A stretch of DNA of 64,000 bases from Cordylochernes scorpioides. Its lineage: Eukaryota; Arthropoda; Arachnida; Pseudoscorpiones; Chernetidae. A program made the translations under genes and the position numbers. Shown in pieces: positions 53,585-64,000 of this stretch (position 1 is the stretch's first letter; the number at the start of each line of letters is the position of its first letter). A model generated the notes under the pieces. It worked only from the letters and a program-made list of their open reading frames with translations. It searched no databases and was not told the DNA's origin. Location: assembly GCA_030710605.1 (NCBI GenBank), contig CP092875.1, positions 68,338,754 through 68,402,753 on the forward strand. The letters run 5' to 3'.

Positions 53585-53692
53585 AAAAAAATAGACACTA
53601 CGGCTAAGTTTTATTTTCTCAATGTTCCAACAAAATATTTTGTTGGAACATTGATAAAATAAAACTTCAACTGGCCGAAGTGTCTATTTTTT
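53585..53692. mobile_element. Small MITE with tagacact ends, unit C
   Basis: Complete palindromic form of the element at 25064-25160, with a central hairpin around caatgttccaacaaaatatt. Confidence 0.8.
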
Positions 53693-54037
53693 TAAAGATA
53701 ATTATGAACGTCTAATTTTCCAAAGTAGATAATCAACTATATATACATACAACCCATATAGAAATATAGATGGATGGAAATTTTGCCGGGAGGATAGTGT
53801 TCTATAGAAGCATAGGACGCCTCTCCCGTCAAAATAAACGTCTAAACTAGACCCCATCTGATTTGTCCTAGCCATTTTGCCATATAAACATCTCATTGGC
53901 GCATTGTGAAGATTCCATTAGACAATTTTCAATTAAAATAATGTTATTGATATCTTATCAAAACATGCAAAAGTGCACTGTCTGTACTATTTAAAAAGAT
54001 ATTTATATATATACATGATACTATGTACAATGTATAT

Positions 54038-54289
54038 GGCGCCTCTGCAAACGCTGCAGAGTTTGGTGGAGAATCACCAGCAGATCTCCAGTGACAGCAC
54101 GTATTTCGCTATCTACGAAGTAAAGCTAGATTGCGTGCTTCGCCACTGAAGAGATGGTGATGGCCTGGTCCTCGAGATCAACTGGAGAGATTCAGGACTG
54201 CAGGGGTGGCGGCCTGCCGACGATTCCATTAGATCCCTTGTGGATCCCAATATGGATTTGAGAAACTTTATGTATAATATGATGCACTA
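54038..54289 (+). pseudogene. Unrecognised open frame, unit C copy with stop
   Basis: Counterpart of 25501-25749. A TGA replaces the Trp codon of the RHWRD text at about 54150, and several replacement changes are present. Confidence 0.3.
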
Positions 54290-54390
54290 GCGCGCCATCT
54301 GTTATCAAAATTCAAAACTATTTTAAAGGCGTAAGATTATTTTCGATATTAAACAATTTCTACTGCCCTTACTGCAATGGAAAAATTATT

Positions 54391-54456
54391 GAGAGGGCCT
54401 GGCTCATCAGTGGTGAACCCTCTCAGCGGTTTCGCCAGTTTAATCTACCATACCGC
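54391..54456 (-). ncRNA. Hammerhead-like core with swapped order, unit C copy
   Basis: Identical in all core and stem positions to 25850-25915. Confidence 0.5.
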
Positions 54457-54721
54457 TGTTATATTGCATATTTGGAACTTCTTTTTATAGTGATACTGTT
54501 GATAGACTCTTTGAATGGGTATTTTAGAAGAACTATGGACCGATATAAGAAACAATTTGATATTTGCGGAAGAGCGATTGCTCGAAGCATATTAATTATT
54601 TATAAATGTATGTAATTCTACTGTCCTCAAAGCTTATGTCCATAGTTCTTCTAAAATACCCATTCAAAGAGTCTATCAACAGTATCACTATAAAAGGAAG
54701 TTCCAAAAATGCAATATAACA

Positions 54722-54787
54722 TCGGTATGGTAGATTAAACTGGCGGAACCGCTGAGAGGGTTCACCACTGATAAGCCAGGCCCTCTC
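54722..54787 (+). ncRNA. Hammerhead-like core, degenerate, unit C right arm
   Basis: It has the same GGAA and CUGAUAA changes as 26181-26246, and one more mismatch in stem III (tcgg in place of gcgg). Predicted inactive. Confidence 0.45.
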
Positions 54788-55006
54788 ATTAATTTTTCCA
54801 TTGCAGTAAGGGCAGTAGAAATTGTTTAATATCGAAAAGAATCTTACGCCTTTAAAATAGTTTTGAATTTTGAAACTTTATGTATATTATTAGGGAATAA
54901 CTATGTAATTTTATAGTAAATATTTGGATGACCATTTCTTTGATTAATCCAGGTTCTTGTTATAACCTGTGTTTGTATTTCTGTTTTGGGGGAATGATAA
55001 AATATA

Positions 55007-55847
55007 AGGTTGTCCCGAAAGTTCGTGTTTTTCTTAAAATGTTGTTTTTATTATTACTTAGCGAATAATATTATTACAGCGAATACATAATACATCGACT
55101 TTCTATTCCCATAACTATATTGTAAGATTATAAACTCAAAAGGAGAGCTTCTTCTTTATAACATGTTTATTTCGCTAGCTACAATAATTACAGATAGTTA
55201 CAAATTTGTATATATATCTTGGCTCTCAATGTACGTCTATATAATTTCACGCATCTCACATCACACCTTGTCTTTACGCCCGGTGAAGAATAATGTCGTT
55301 CGAAAGCTAGCAAAATAAACATGTTTTATAGAAGAAGCTCCTTTTGAGTTTATAATCTTACAATATAATACATAATACTATTACTTTATACATAATATAT
55401 AATATAAAAATAACTCCGCCTTTGCCGGTCCCAAACCCGGATAAAAAAGGAGGGGGAGCAGTAACAAGCTCACTAAAAAACCTGGGCTCAGTTGGCCGGA
55501 CTGATAGTACCCTGTAAGGGCTCCTGATCCAGAGATACAGGGTGGGTCTGTACTCCATGTTAGGAGCGGTTGTACATGGCGTGTGTTCCTCACGTCAGAG
55601 GGGGCCATTTCATATTGGAGCTAAGTCGGCCTGCCACTGAGTAGTGCTCTCAGTCTCAATGACAAAGGCAGAAGCATTCTACTTCACCAACACCATCAAA
55701 AGTCTCAACCTCTACAAGCTTGATACCCTAATATGATTGAGTGGAGATAAGAAAGAAAAAGACCTAATATAAAGATATTATACATAACAGCGAATAATAT
55801 TGGTATTTCAATTTTTTGCAAGTGTTAACGAATTTTTGTGACAACCT
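55007..55847. mobile_element. Non-autonomous mariner-type element, unit C
   Basis: Counterpart of 26466-27306, with the nested foldback at about 55118-55366 and the GC-rich fragment at 55417-55720. Confidence 0.7.
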
Positions 55848-56539
55848 TGTAATAGCAATAATTGATATATCGATTAACGAATCATACCTCTCGATCAATA
55901 CTCATATCCTCAGACTTCATTTGAATTTTTTAAGAATCTTCTCAAGGCATTGGAAGGCTATGGTTATCTGGGCTACTTGAATGCTAGAATTGCTCCTTCT
56001 TGAAAACGTCGTCTCCCAAGTTTACGACTTTCTTATATCTTTTACCTAGCAACCTTTGTAAGCAATAGTAAAAATTTCCAAATTCTAAAATTCTATACCA
56101 TTTTATTATTCATCAAAAGTTGTATATTATTCAACAAATTCAATTCATTCACCTATTGCCTATATTATAAATAGGATCATCATTGAAAATCTTCAAATTC
56201 TAATTTATCGAAAGTTAATCAATAAAAAAATATATTTAATAGAATTGAAATACTTTTAGAAATTATTTTTTCAAATGTTTTTATAAAAATAGTTTTTATA
56301 TGTTATCAAATTTGTTTGATTGATTTTACATTCCAAAGGCGTCAAATTGATTCAATGGTTGAGGTCATCATTACGTGAAAAAAATAAATGATAATTAAAA
56401 TTTGAATTCAAGGACTCTTTTCTACAAAAATAAAAATTTTACTCTTGTATTTGGGTTATCTAAAACGATGGTCGATCATCAGACTAATCATTTATTGGCT
56501 AACATTTAAAAAAATCAATACAAAGCATCAACGCGCCAT

Positions 56540-57219
56540 TGCTACGTGGAAAATTAGAAAAGACAAACTCCAGTAAGACACAGTAATTTATTCAAGGCAA
56601 GAACAAACTAAGAAGGATAAATAAAAGATATGCAATGAGGTAGTTTACAGAGTAGGAAAAAAATATAAACATAAAAATGATACTCTGTTAATAAAATAAA
56701 TACTTCGTTACATAGCTCCTTCCCTATGAGAGCTGTGACCCACAGCTATCAATTATTGTAGATACTGACATGGATCTGACGTGCTTCTGCCATGGATTCC
56801 ATCGAAGTCTTGGAACTTTGTCCCTAGTACCTTTGCGTTCTTTTTCTTGCGGCGTGAAGAGCGGCTTTGTCGTCGTATTGTCTATAGGGACATCGTCATC
56901 TTGGAGGGAAGTCTTGGCTTTGACACGGCGGTGGAATCCTGGAGCCACTCTCTGAAAATGTAGATCACAGCACCCATGGCCTCTAGGTCTTCTCGGTGAT
57001 CTTCAGTTTGTCTCCCCTAACTTACCCAGCATCTCCACTAAAATGCCACGTGGAAAATTAGAAAAGACAAACTCCAGTAGGAAAAAGTAATTTATTCAAG
57101 GCAAGAACAAACTAAGAAGGATAAATAAAAGATAAGCAATGAGGTAGTTTACAGAGTATGAAAAATATATAAACATAAAAATGATACTCTGTTGATAAAA
57201 TAATAAATACTTCGATACA
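56540..57219 (-). mobile_element. TRIM-like miniature LTR retrotransposon, unit C
   Basis: Duplicate of 28007-28687. LTRs are at 56540-56712 and 57044-57219. The left ATAT flank is deleted. Confidence 0.7.
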
Positions 57220-57277
57220 ATATATAACAAATGGAGACATTAAGACGCGAATTATTCTTTTCATAAATAAATCAAAC

Positions 57278-57491
57278 TCTACTGTCCTTACTGCGATGAT
57301 AAAATATTGGGAGGGCTTGGCTCATCAGTGGTCAACTCTCCCAGCGGTTTCGCCAATTTAATCTACCAGACCGCCTCTTTAGAGCTCTAATACTGTATTG
57401 GATAATTTTGATTAAATATTCTACACTGAAGAGTGGAATCTTAGAAATGGTATATAAGAAAACTATGAACATAAGCTTTTAGGACAGTAGA
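57278..57491 (-). mobile_element. 214-bp element with hammerhead-like core, unit C
   Basis: Duplicate of 28747-28960 with the same 10-bp inverted ends. Confidence 0.6.
57309..57374 (-). ncRNA. Hammerhead-like core with swapped order, unit C copy of type 2
   Basis: As 28778-28843, except for one base in the outer hairpin (ctctccc) that breaks a pair there. The core and stems I-III are intact. Confidence 0.5.
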
Positions 57492-58381
57492 ATTATATTC
57501 AAATATAATTAAATAGATTGCTTTCTATTAATATACATCATAAGAAACATATTGCCAAAATATTTATTGCAAATGAGGAGGGGGGTAATATAATATTTAA
57601 ATTTGGAACTTTTCGCTGAAAAATCTTTGTCATTTACTCTGATATTTGAGACAGCTAATATGATACTTGCAGATATACTCAATCATTTGCTCTTCAATAA
57701 TTTTTAAAAAGTATTTTGGGAGAAATATGAAGTCCTGAATTTGCTTCTGATTCCCTTCTCATTTATCAACACCTACTTGACTATTTCCTTTAATTTAACT
57801 GGCTATAATTCAACAGCGACTTCAATTCAACCTAAAATTATGATCCGTTGTGGTGTTGAATTGAAGAGGTTTGGCTGAAGTAGTTCTCCAGTAAAAAGAC
57901 ATCTCTCCTTCTCTCTAAAGGGAAACTTTGGCACTTCCACTAGGTGTTGTCTTTTATAGAGAGGTAGTTCAACTCGATATACACCATGCTGACCTATAAT
58001 TACATAGCTATGAACCATGAACCTTGTGGGATATGTAATAAAACAATCTCTATAAGACTAAACTTACAAGCCTAAAGCTAAAGTCGCCTAATTCACTTCA
58101 TCACTGAATAAAATAAGTATAATCTCATGCTAAAATTTGAGATGGAAAAGATTGGATGAGCCGACAATGCAATTTTCTGAATATATTCTTCTTTTATTCA
58201 GAAAATTGATACGAAATTGAAAGATAAAGATCAGATTTGTTAATGGCGGCCTTAGGAAACCTTGCGCATTGGCAATATATACCATTGATTTACTATGGAA
58301 GGCAGATAAGTTGTGTTTAGGGAACCTACATAAGCGTATAGACATAAGCGTATAGGTCCGTAGAGGTGCAAGCATATAATA
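57492..58381. other. Shared non-coding stretch, unit C
   Basis: Counterpart of 28961-29768, with an extra 80-90 bp near 57660-57735. No recognised gene. Confidence 0.4.
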
Positions 58382-58660
58382 AACGTATTTACGCAAGTTA
58401 GGCCTTAAATACCAATTTCTTGGTTTCTCAAGAAGCCTCTGGGACCAAATATCTTTGGACACTGACGAGGGCCAACAGCGCGAAACGCGTTCGTGGATGG
58501 CTTTTCTTGATTTATCAAGAAATTGGGTTGGCCAAATATCAAGGAATAGGCTAAATCGATGTTTAGTTGATTTCTGTTTCACCAGATGGCGCTCTACCAT
58601 CTGAAAGGCACATGTGCTCTTGGTCAGGATATGCCTTTTTTATTTTTAATACCTTTAATC
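58382..58660 (+). mobile_element. Solitary old retrozyme monomer
   Basis: Runs from cgtatttacgcaagttaggc to the gtgctcttggtcaggatatg phrase. It matches the array monomer throughout at about 80-85 % by eye and shows the pre-insertion state of the locus that PLE and LINE disrupted in unit B. Confidence 0.8.
58456..58497 (+). ncRNA. Diverged hammerhead motif in solitary retrozyme
   Basis: CUGACGA, GAAA and GUU are kept. Stem II has one mismatch (gggc/gcgc) and stem I is weak (ggaca against cgtgg). Activity is doubtful. Confidence 0.6.
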
Positions 58661-58789
58661 TTTCAAACATTAATTGACGAACTTTTAGATGTACCTAGAC
58701 AGATGGTTCTGAAAAAGAATATCAAGATCGATCAGAAACAAATTAAGATTCTTCCAAACATATATGTTAAGAATGAAAGATACCCAAAC

Positions 58790-59190
58790 ACTTGGCGGTG
58801 CCTAGAGCATCGCACTCCTTCTGGAGCGTGGAGTGGGACGTGTGTATGACCTCCTTGGAGCGTTGGGAGGTCGCTATGTCTAACGACTGGAGCCGTCGTT
58901 CGGGTGGTGGTGTCTTGTCTTTTTGGGGGGTGCCATTGCCCCGTTAGTCAGCCACATTTCAGAGTTCCCTGTTCACGGTTACCATAGCAGCTCGGGGCTT
59001 ACGACACTGTACTTCACCCTACAGGGCAGTCTCTTACTTGTGCTGCTTCTCCCGCCCGCCACGTAGAGGAGGACTTCTTGGCAGGCGTCATCCGGGTGAA
59101 GTGGGTGTGTAGCACGAGAGAGCGCACAACCCCGTCCGGCCCTGGTACCATAAGGAACAAAACTTGGCTGTTGGGTTCTGCATCTATCCT
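58790..59190. other. GC-rich segment of unknown origin, unit C
   Basis: Counterpart of 34060-34520. Confidence 0.35.
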
Positions 59191-59745
59191 TCATTTCTGT
59201 AGTGAATCTGTATAAGAGTGGTGGTCTTAATAAAGCTGTATATATGAGATATCTAAACACATGGAATGAATTTCCAAGAAAATATCGACAACTGAAGAAC
59301 AAAACCTTTCTAGAGATATAATTGAAGTTCTAAAACAATAAAATTATAAACATATTTTTAACGATAATTTTCTTTTAAAATAAATATAATTCAAATTATT
59401 TCTATGCAGCTCTTATCCAGCGAAGTAATTAATAGTTTGATATTTTAGATATAAGACTTATTCTTTCTCTATATACTGTAAAGAGAATTAGAAGTTATTT
59501 TATTTGTTAAAATCAAGCTAAATAGTTTTCTATTCCAAGATTGCGCACTAAAATATTATATTTGACCCGTTGTCTGCTGGTTGTAGTGAGATGGTGTAAT
59601 TCTGGTAAGACTAGGGTCACCTTTCTCAATATCATCTTCTCATAAGATAAGTCAAATATAATGTTTTAGTGAGACAGCTTGGAATAGAAAACTATTTAAC
59701 TTGATTTTTATCTTTTACAATGAAATAACTTCTTAGCAAAATATA

Positions 59746-61166
59746 CTCTATAACAAAAAAATCGACGCAAAAAAGAAGCAGTTGTCCGATTTATATGAAA
59801 TTACGTATACAAAGAGGCTTCGACCAAACATGCAAATGATTGAAATTTGGTGGCCGATTTATGCAAAGTAAGAGCTCCAGCGCATCTGAACTGCGCATCC
59901 AGCACGAGCATTCTAGACTCAATATTGGGCGCGGCACGAGCTGATTTCAGAATTTCCGTTTAATATTTTAGCAGTACGCCTATTTCTACTGTATCAATGC
60001 CTCGCCGAAGATTCGTGCTCATTACGAACATATGTCAGAGTTTGAAACTGGTCGTGTCATTGGATTGAAAGAGGCTGGTTGGTCTAATCGACTAATCGCG
60101 CGACATCTGTGTCGAAGTGATGCGGCTATTAGGCGATGTTGGCAAAAGTGGGTCAACCACGGAAGTATGCAACGTCAGGACAGCAGCGGTGGACCAAGGG
60201 CAACAACAGAACGGGAGGACAGAGCAATTGTCAGAATGGCTGTCGCAGCACCAGAATCCACGTTATCTACCATCCAACGTGTGACCGGCACACAAGTGTC
60301 CAAAAAGACCATCAACAGGCGACTGAGAGAGCGGAATCTAAGAAATCGCCGACCGTTACGATGCCTACCCCTCACACCCGTGCACCGACAAGTCCGACTA
60401 CAGTGGCGTCGGGAGCGATCAACTTGGTACTGCGCTGACTGGGGACGTATAGTCTTTAGTGACGAGTCCCGTTTCTTACTGTGTCCTGACGACCGTCTCA
60501 AACGTGTCTGGAGATGTCCTGGGCAGCGTGTGGATCCTGGCCTTACTGTCGAACACCACACAGGTCCACAACAGGGCGTTATGGTCTGGGGTGCCATTTC
60601 ATTTGATAGCAGGACCCCATTGGTAGTCATTCCTGGCACCCTGACAGCACAACGGTACGTATATGACATTCTACGGCATGTTTTGTTGCCGTTCCTCTCA
60701 CATCACCCCGAGCTTACTTTTCAACAAGATAATGCCCGGCCACACACGGCACGTGTTACTATGGATTGTCTTCAATCTTGCCGAACTCTTCCGTGGCCAG
60801 CCAGGTCGCCTGATCTCTCGCCCATAGAGCACATCTGGAACGTGATGGGAAGGCGATTGCAACCATCCCGGAATGTTGACTATATAGCCCGACAGTTGGA
60901 GACAATTTGGCAAGAAATCCCGCAGCACACCATCCGGAATCTTTAGCAGTCCATGACACGCCGGGTGGCAGCCTGCATCCAGGCCAGTGGGGGTCCAACG
61001 ACATATTGACATTCTCAATTTGGGACAATCAAGCTCTGAAATAAAACAATTAATTGTTCTGAAATTTTAATCGTTTTTTTTCTCCTATACATGCTCTTTA
61101 CATACACCAATCTTTGTCCTAATCTGACAACTCCTTCTTGGTGCGTCGATTTTTTGTTATACAGTG
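59746..61166 (+). mobile_element. Tc1-like transposon, decayed duplicate
   Basis: The same terminal repeats and TA flanks as 35061-36479. Target flanks match the unit B copy, so it was copied with the macro-repeat rather than by transposition. Confidence 0.9.
59997..60946 (+). pseudogene. Tc1-like transposase, frameshifted and truncated
   Basis: One A is missing after the fourth codon (gccgaag against gccgaaag), which shifts the original start out of frame; the frame is open again from a Met at 60032. A TAG at 60944-60946 replaces a Tyr codon and removes the last 24 or so residues. The catalytic FSDESRF, FQQDNARPH and SPIEHIW motifs remain. Both lesions are absent from the copy at 35311-36324. 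Confidence 0.9.
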
Positions 61167-61197
61167 TACGTAGTACGATGCGATTTACATTAAAAGT

Positions 61198-61272
61198 GAC
61201 CTGTCTATAGCACCCCCTCTCTATAGCACCCTATTTTGATGAGTCCCAAGAGGGGGCGCTATAGACAGGTTT
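61198..61272. repeat. Hairpin with acctgtctatagc arms
   Basis: acctgtctatagcaccccct and its near-complement agggggcgctatagacaggt (one mismatch) enclose about 35 bp. It contains ttgatgagtccc but no GAAA box. Confidence 0.7.
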
Positions 61273-61274
61273 AA

Positions 61275-61870
61275 CTATAATAATGAATATATTCATAAAG
61301 GATGAGTTTCTTTATTTGAAAAATTAATTCGAGCTTTCGGGCGCAAGCTGCCCTTCTACAGGAATAATATTTACACTTTCAATTAATCATGTATTTACAG
61401 TTATATATATTTTATTTAAATGGTTTCTCGCTTTGGTCTTGCATAGCGTGAGTGGATCCCATGCCCGCGCGATTTAGTTCAAATCAAAGAAAAGCCCTGA
61501 TAAAGAGAGGCGTGTTGCCCCTAGAAATACTAGCCGATCAACAATTTATATCCAGTATATGCCATATATTTATCTATACATATATATAAGCTATTTTTTT
61601 GCATATTTAGGATTATTTATGAAGTTTTATATTTTATTATTTAAGAAAAATTATTGCTATGTAAATTAGTCAATTGGTTCATATTATTATATGCAAAATT
61701 GTTAAGTGGTGTGGTTAAGAGAAATCGGATATTTCTATTTTAGTTTTTGGACCAGCCTATCATATGTCTCTGGAATATCTATGTGTCTATTTATGCTATT
61801 ATATTTTGTTGAAATCAGTGCTTCCAGTATTAATCTTCTGTATTTACTATTTATGTTTGTTTCAGGTTTA
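61275..61870 (-). mobile_element. Second Penelope-like element, 3' remnant
   Basis: The minus strand carries the C-terminal end of a PLE endonuclease domain and a 3' UTR with the same gggcagcttgcgcccgaaag-type hairpin as the element at 29917. It is absent from unit B, where 36516 passes directly into the next shared block, so it is an insertion specific to unit C. Confidence 0.7.
61735..61863 (-). pseudogene. PLE GIY-YIG domain C-terminus, fragment
   Basis: About 42 codons are open to a TAG stop at 61735-61737, reading NSKYRRLILEALIS and INRHIDIPETYDRL. This aligns with NKYQRLVLEALVS and FNRKIDLPPQYTIF at the end of the PLE at 30267. The rest of the protein is missing. It belongs to a different PLE lineage from the first, judging from the amount of change. 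Confidence 0.75.
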
Positions 61871-61878
61871 ACTATATT

Positions 61879-61960
61879 TAAATAAAAGACATTCGCTAAG
61901 GTAAGAGTTTATTTTATATATATTAAAAAACTCTTCCCTCAGCGAATTGTCTTTTATTTA
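61879..61960. repeat. Inverted repeat of about 38-bp arms
   Basis: taaataaaagacattcgcta is mirrored by tagcgaat/tcagcgaattgtctttta with a few mismatches. Unit B has only the right arm (36530-36565), so the left arm arrived with the PLE remnant or was lost in B. Confidence 0.6.
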
Positions 61961-62049
61961 GAATTTTATCGAAGGGATTATATTAATGACAAATATATAT
62001 AATCATATCATATTTTTAGTTTTAAATTGAACACATAACTAGCTTCTTT

Positions 62050-62510
62050 TGAAAATTGAACAATTTCAACTGCCCTTACTGCAATGAAAAAATTAAAAGG
62101 AGGGCCTGGCTCATCAGTGGTGAACCCTCCCAATCGTACACGTCTATAATAGTTTCGAATATTCATAACAGATGGTGCGCTATGCATTATAATATAACTA
62201 TAACATATATGTCAATATAATTATTTTTTAAAAATTAACTAGATATCTCACCTATTGAAATTGACAAAAACTGTGAAACTATTGGGTGTCCCTGCAAACT
62301 AGAAGATTTGGCTAGTGACAAACCCACACTACAACAACTTTGTTAAATTCGAACGCCCCATTTAGAGCCCAAGGTTTAATGTTAAGACAATTGTCAGTTC
62401 AGAGAGGACTCAGATTTTTTTATATTTATAAAGCAACTATGAAATCCTAAAGAATTTAACAAAAAGGCGGTTATCTGGTAGAAGGTTTCTTAGAGTACTC
62501 TAAACCGATT
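62050..62510. other. Shared block with half of the hammerhead-like motif, unit D start
   Basis: Counterpart of 36660-37120. The minus-strand hairpin GGGAGGGUUCACCACUGAUG is present without a GAAA partner. The ISPIEID-like fragment is at 62240-62345, in which the first Met-containing part is frameshifted. Confidence 0.5.
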
Positions 62511-64000
62511 TGGAATATATATATATATATATATTGATCCAGAATGTGTGTGTGTAAAAGGCTACTTTTCCTGTTATCAAAATTTTTAAAATGTTCAGAT
62601 ATATACAAAGTGTATTGTGAGTATTATAGTAAGATGGGGTGTCATCTATGTTTTACTTTATTTCTCCAACTAATGAATGGATATTATAATAACCAGTGAC
62701 ACAGCATTGGTGAGTTTAAAATTATTTATTGAATGCAAAATAGATTTTTTTATTTTGAAGGATTTAAGTGAAGAAATATATAATTTGGAGCAGACTGGCT
62801 AAAACTTCTATAAAACACACAAAAAAAGATTAGTTCAAAGTAGAGGTGAGAGGAAGTAACTGTTGTTGAAATATGACAGTTTAGAGTTGCATTGGTAAAA
62901 ATATATTAGAAATAAATATAATATCAACATGATATGTTTGTAGATATATTTTAATGAATATTTCTTTAAATTAAAAAGACATCAATATAATATTCAGAAA
63001 GGAATAATATTCCACCAAATTATTTTTACAATATTAATGATAGGCCTTTAAGAAATCTAAATCAGAAAATTATATTAAGCACATTTAGAAGTGAACGTAA
63101 TTGAATTATTGTTAATTAATTATTTCAAAGTATAAGCTCGTTTCAGTGGTGAATAGGCATCCATTTAGGCAAAGTTCATAAATTCTTCAAACTCATTAAT
63201 TTAAATGAATTAATTAGTTTGGAAGTTAATAAAAGATATTTCAATACTTTGAGATCTTTTGTAATTTAACATTATAAAATCAATATGGTATACAACTATA
63301 TTCTCTTGATGATACATATAATATTTTCATTAATTTATAGAAGTTGATTAATAATAAACATCTCTGTTGATGATATGAGGCAGTTTTAGTGAAGAGATCA
63401 CTTATTGTGGATCACATGTTGAATTGAACATAGGAACAGTTCTTCAGATGGTCTTGGAGTGACTCAAATATAAAATATGACTACGGTGACCACCTCATAG
63501 CAGATGATCTTGGTATATATCAACTGTAAATTACCATTAAGCACCATCTCAAATCAGATGACTTTTATATAATTCAAATATAAATTTTAACATGGCGACC
63601 ACCACAAATCAGATGATCTTGGTATAATTCAACTCTAAATTAACTTTAGACAACCATCTCAAAGCAGATGATTTTGATATTATGGAAATTATAATTCCAA
63701 CTTTTGGCAAACAACTCTGATAGAAGATGATTTTGGTATAGTTCAATTATAGAGAACAAATTAAACCATCTCATTACAGATGGTCTTTGTTTAACTCACG
63801 TATTAATTCTTCAACTTGAAAATTTTATAAAATATATGACCTTGACTTTAATACCATGAATAAATATTCTCTTAGTAGATGATATTAATGATGATTTAAT
63901 TATATAATTTTTGCCATTCTCTCTCACTGGATTTAAACTTCTGAAATGTGATTTTCGTAGCTTAAAGTAATTGTACATATGTAACAATAATGATAAATAA
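62220..64000. repeat. Macro-repeat unit D, partial at window end
   Basis: The last 1.8 kb repeats 2330-4200, 17510-19200 and 40850-42230 in order, including the AT-rich stretch with the recurring 'caaagcagatgatttt' phrase. The unit runs off the end of the window before its satellite array. I see no gene in it. Confidence 0.7.

Larger units (their letters stand above)
54295..54862. mobile_element. Large foldback, unit C
   Basis: Counterpart of 25764-26331. Confidence 0.85.
36830..62219. repeat. Macro-repeat unit C
   Basis: Unit C begins with the ISPIEID-like fragment, is interrupted by the retrozyme array and a LINE fragment (37147-40848), then follows unit B nearly collinearly to about 62200. 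The gypsy element at 45723-50909 is an extra insertion. Subtracting about 8.9 kb of insertions leaves roughly 16.5 kb. Confidence 0.7.

Noticed and set aside
61198..61272. ttgatgagtcccaagaggg as a normal hammerhead
   Set aside because: The first core base is U instead of C, there is no GAAA box, and stem III is missing. Only a superficial match.

Overview
The window looks like a repeat-dense, AT-rich piece of an animal nuclear genome, most likely an arthropod. The evidence is the transposon repertoire: Tc1-like transposase, Penelope-like element (PLE), Jockey-like and other LINE pieces, an RTE-type 3' tail, a Ty3/gypsy element, TRIM, MITEs and retrozymes. It has no bacterial-style operons. 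I cannot name the species, and I see no complete host gene.

Layout: the backbone is a degenerate tandem macro-repeat. Homologous units begin near 380 (unit A), 16690 (B), 36830 (C) and 62220 (D). After removing later insertions, the B and C periods come to roughly 15-16.5 kb. Each full unit carries a block of about 4.5 kb bounded by long inverted repeats. That block holds a 50-bp hairpin satellite array (4967-6465, 19955-21150, 42990-44490), a GC-richer gag-like remnant, an 80-bp-arm palindrome and a MITE. Units B and C also share a second block (24800-36800 and 53300-62200) with a foldback element, a mariner-type MITE, a TRIM, a retrozyme relic and a Tc1-like transposon. Unit A has an unrelated AT-rich stretch instead (10050-16690).

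Younger insertions interrupt this backbone. A Ty3/gypsy element (45723-50909) is complete apart from one base. Its two 340-bp LTRs match by eye, it has an ATAT target duplication, and its empty site is visible twice elsewhere in the window. It appears to use a UUUAAAC -1 frameshift signal between gag and pol. Unit B carries a nest: an old retrozyme monomer interrupted by a 5'-truncated PLE (about 29920-32195) and by a 5'-truncated Jockey-like LINE with an 11-bp target duplication (32363-33836). Between units B and C lies an inverted array of seven near-identical 350-bp monomers (37147-39560). Each monomer has a textbook type I hammerhead self-cleaving motif, which is the signature of an animal retrozyme. 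A further LINE fragment follows.

The most unusual signal is a 66-nt motif in a 203-214-bp element family (25850-25915, 28778-28843 and duplicates). It contains every conserved hammerhead nucleotide and three complementary stems, but the three core strands are joined in a different order from all described hammerheads. Two diverged copies differ by compensatory changes. If real, this is a connectivity-swapped hammerhead built from two kissing hairpins.

Functionally the window is a graveyard and nursery of mobile elements. The only host-gene hint is a 70-nt putative exon with splice signals on the minus strand, present in three units.
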